Part shown: positions 62,718-64,000 of the stretch, in pieces
How positions within the stretch are numbered: position 1 is the stretch's first letter
How the letters are laid out: each line of letters begins with the position of its first letter
Source of the DNA: Planktothrix serta PCC 8927
GTDB taxonomy: Bacteria > Cyanobacteriota > Cyanobacteriia > Cyanobacteriales > Microcoleaceae
Length of the DNA stretch: 64,000 nucleotides
Direction: 5' to 3'
Assembly: GCF_900010725.2 (NCBI RefSeq)
Contig: NZ_LR734888.1
Location: 118,103-182,102 of the forward strand
The notes under the pieces: generated by a model
Told to the model about the DNA's origin: nothing
Seen by the model: the letters and a program-made list of their open reading frames with translations, nothing else
Databases searched by the model: none
Translations under genes and position numbers: made by a program

Positions 62718-63383
62718 ATGACATCCTATGCAACCTCCACTGCCAGAGCCGAAATGAGCGAACTCCGGCGATTAAAAGGCTTACTTCCTCCTGAGTTGCA
62801 GAGTTGGGTGACGGTGGAAAAAACCGTCGAAGTCAACCCGCCTCTCGTCCGTTGCGAAGAAATTGGCAAGGATCAAGTTGAAATTCAAATTGACTTGGTT
62901 CGTTGGGAACAGTTGGCAATGGATCAGCGCAATTTGCTATTTTGGCATGAAGTAGCCCGAATTCAAAATGATACGATTCCCAGAGATGGTTGGGAAATGG
63001 CAGCCTTAGCCATTGGTTTAGGAGGCGCCGTCGGAGAACTGTGGGTACAAGACGGACTGCTGCTATTATTAGCCTTGGCATTATGTGGCGTTTCAGGCTA
63101 TCGCCTCTATCAGAAAAATAATGGAGAACGCACATTACAAGAATCTTTAGACGCCGATGAAAAAGCGATCGCTCTAGCCACCCGTTTTGGTTATACTTTA
63201 CCCAATGCCTATAAAAGTTTGGGAAGTGCGTTAAAAACTTTAGTGGATCAAACTGCGAAAAAACGTCAAAAAGCTCGTTATGAAGCTCGACTACAAGCCC
63301 TCAAACGCAGTGCAACTAAAGCCAAAGCTAGAGTTAAAGGGGGAAGTGATACCTCCTCTAGTTCAGAAAATGTATTTAATTAA
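62718..63383 (+). CDS. DUF3318 family protein
   Basis: 221 residues. ELRRLKGLLPPELQSWVTVE is the family start, followed by FWHEVARIQNDTIPRDGWE and a pair of hydrophobic stretches (LGGAVGELWVQDGLLLLLAL), then an Ala/Lys-rich helix. The fold resembles a metallopeptidase-like HE-x-x-x motif (F-W-H-E-V-A) without further zinc ligands; function unknown. Conserved in cyanobacteria. Confidence 0.88.
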   Translation: MTSYATSTARAEMSELRRLKGLLPPELQSWVTVEKTVEVNPPLVRCEEIGKDQVEIQIDLVRWEQLAMDQRNLLFWHEVARIQNDTIPRDGWEMAALAIGLGGAVGELWVQDGLLLLLALALCGVSGYRLYQKNNGERTLQESLDADEKAIALATRFGYTLPNAYKSLGSALKTLVDQTAKKRQKARYEARLQALKRSATKAKARVKGGSDTSSSSENVFN

Positions 63384-63420
63384 TTGATGAGGATTAAATC
63401 CTATTGTGATAATTCTCTCT

Positions 63421-63452
63421 AGGGTGCGTTACGCAATTGGGTAACGCACCCT
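63421..63452. repeat. AGGGTGCGTTAC palindrome
   Basis: AGGGTGCGTTAC-gcaattgg-GTAACGCACCCT, a perfect 12-bp stem. It is a dispersed cyanobacterial palindrome type and may end the DUF3318 transcript. Confidence 0.7.
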
Positions 63453-63462
63453 AAAATTTGAA

Positions 63463-63518
63463 GAACAGGGAACAGGGAACAGGGAACAGGGAACAGGGAA
63501 TAGGGAATAGGGAATAGA
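63463..63518. repeat. GGGAACA/GGGAATA heptamer array, left arm
   Basis: About five AACAGGG units are followed by three ATAGGGA units. The right arm at 63916-64000 has the same two heptamer types in reverse complement and mirrored order. Confidence 0.85.
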
Positions 63519-63552
63519 AAAGATATAATAAAAGATGATTTGGAGTTAGTCA

Positions 63553-63914
63553 ATGTCAGATGTAAAAGACTACAAAGACTTGATAATTTGGCAAAAAGGG
63601 ATAGATATTGCTGAGAAATGTTATTACCTGACTAAGAACTATCCCAAAGATGAAATGTATGGCATGACTCAACAGATCCGTAGATCTGCGGTTTCTATTC
63701 CTGCAAATATTGCAGAGGGTTATGGAAGAAGATATACAGGAGAATATATTAGATTTTTAAATATAGCTCAAGGATCAGTAAATGAATTAGAAACCCATTT
63801 AATTTTATCTGCCAGAGTAGGACTCTGTACTATGATGATCTAAAAGACATAATTAGTCTTTTAAAAGAAGAAGCCCGAATGATTATCGCTCTTATCAAGA
63901 AACTGGAAAACTAA
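63553..63914 (+). pseudogene. Four-helix-bundle protein (S23/IVP family), frameshifted
   Basis: DLIIWQKGIDIAEKCYYLTK, MTQQIRRSAVSIPANIAEGY and ELETHLILSARVGL are the S23 ribosomal intervening-sequence family blocks. The first frame stops after 96 codons at 63843. One frame over, YYDDLKDIISLLKEEARMII continues to TAA at 63914. One missing base near 63826 explains it. The family binds its own RNA in some rRNA insertions and recurs as a stand-alone gene in cyanobacteria; the role here is unknown. Confidence 0.75.
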
Positions 63915-63915
63915 T

Positions 63916-64000
63916 TTCTATTCCCTATTCCCTATTCCCTATTCCCTATTCCCTATTCCCTATTCCCTGTTCCCTGTTCCCTGTTCCCTGTTCCCTGTTC
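63916..64000. repeat. TTCCCTA/TTCCCTG heptamer array, right arm (reaches window edge)
   Basis: About seven CTATTCC units, then five or more CTGTTCC units. It is the inverted counterpart of the left arm at 63463, together bracketing the four-helix-bundle gene. Confidence 0.85.

Overview
The window is from a filamentous, Oscillatoriales-like cyanobacterium. It carries plastocyanin, cytochrome c550 (psbV), cyanobacterial-type RRM proteins, a PEP-CTERM protein, DUF3318 and DUF29 proteins, many GCGATCGC (HIP1) sites, and AT-rich coding sequence. The genus (Planktothrix-like?) is a guess. No rRNA, tRNA or CRISPR array was recognised.

Layout. 1-1800 is the start of a type IV pilus pilM-pilN operon on the minus strand; its prepilin peptidase pilD lies apart at 20.6-21.4 kb. 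2.1-4.4 kb holds a sugar-binding lipoprotein and a PhzF-like isomerase. 4.6-15.5 kb is a plus-strand type III-D CRISPR effector operon: csx3, a CARF nuclease of the Card1/Can2 type, an HD-less cas10 with GGDD, cas7, csx10 with a Cas11-like tail, a double Cas7, csx19, a DUF29 gene and a large Cas7-with-insertion. A decayed helicase start follows it. Gene order parallels the III-Dv complex of Synechocystis, but the Cas7 and Cas5-Cas11 parts are separate ORFs in one frame, divided only by TAA-ATG. Two ancillary genes would make and break the cyclic oligoadenylate response: cas10 makes it, the CARF nuclease reads it, and csx3 would degrade it. No cas6, cas1, cas2 or array is present, so guide RNA must come from elsewhere.

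15.6-42.8 kb is mostly conserved core: petE, psbV, accD, pilD, a caspase-fold protein with a Tyr/Ser dyad, sat, fabF-acpP, cobK, a TauE/SafE-like membrane protein, a mannose-1-phosphate guanylyltransferase/phosphomannomutase fusion, an SSB, a dCache-HAMP-GGDEF-EAL protein, two RRM proteins with similar leaders, and a large vWA PEP-CTERM membrane protein.

43.0-47.9 kb is a toxin-antitoxin island with about nine modules. Only two look clearly intact. The others show truncations, a nonsense codon, a missing start codon, and two vapC genes that cut each other off head-on. HIP1-bearing repeats and a duplicated promoter are interspersed. 48.1-50.8 kb holds two VMO-I-like secreted proteins flanking a secreted protein with a possible LecA-like domain, and a STAND NTPase follows.

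52.9-64 kb returns to housekeeping genes (plsC-like, upp, an aldehyde dehydrogenase, a His-tailed ferrochelatase-family protein, DUF3318). It also has an intact lone TnpB and a frameshifted four-helix-bundle gene between inverted heptamer arrays. Heptanucleotide tandem arrays, GTAGGGGCGRG palindromes and GAAACCCGGTTTC palindromes recur in intergenic regions throughout.
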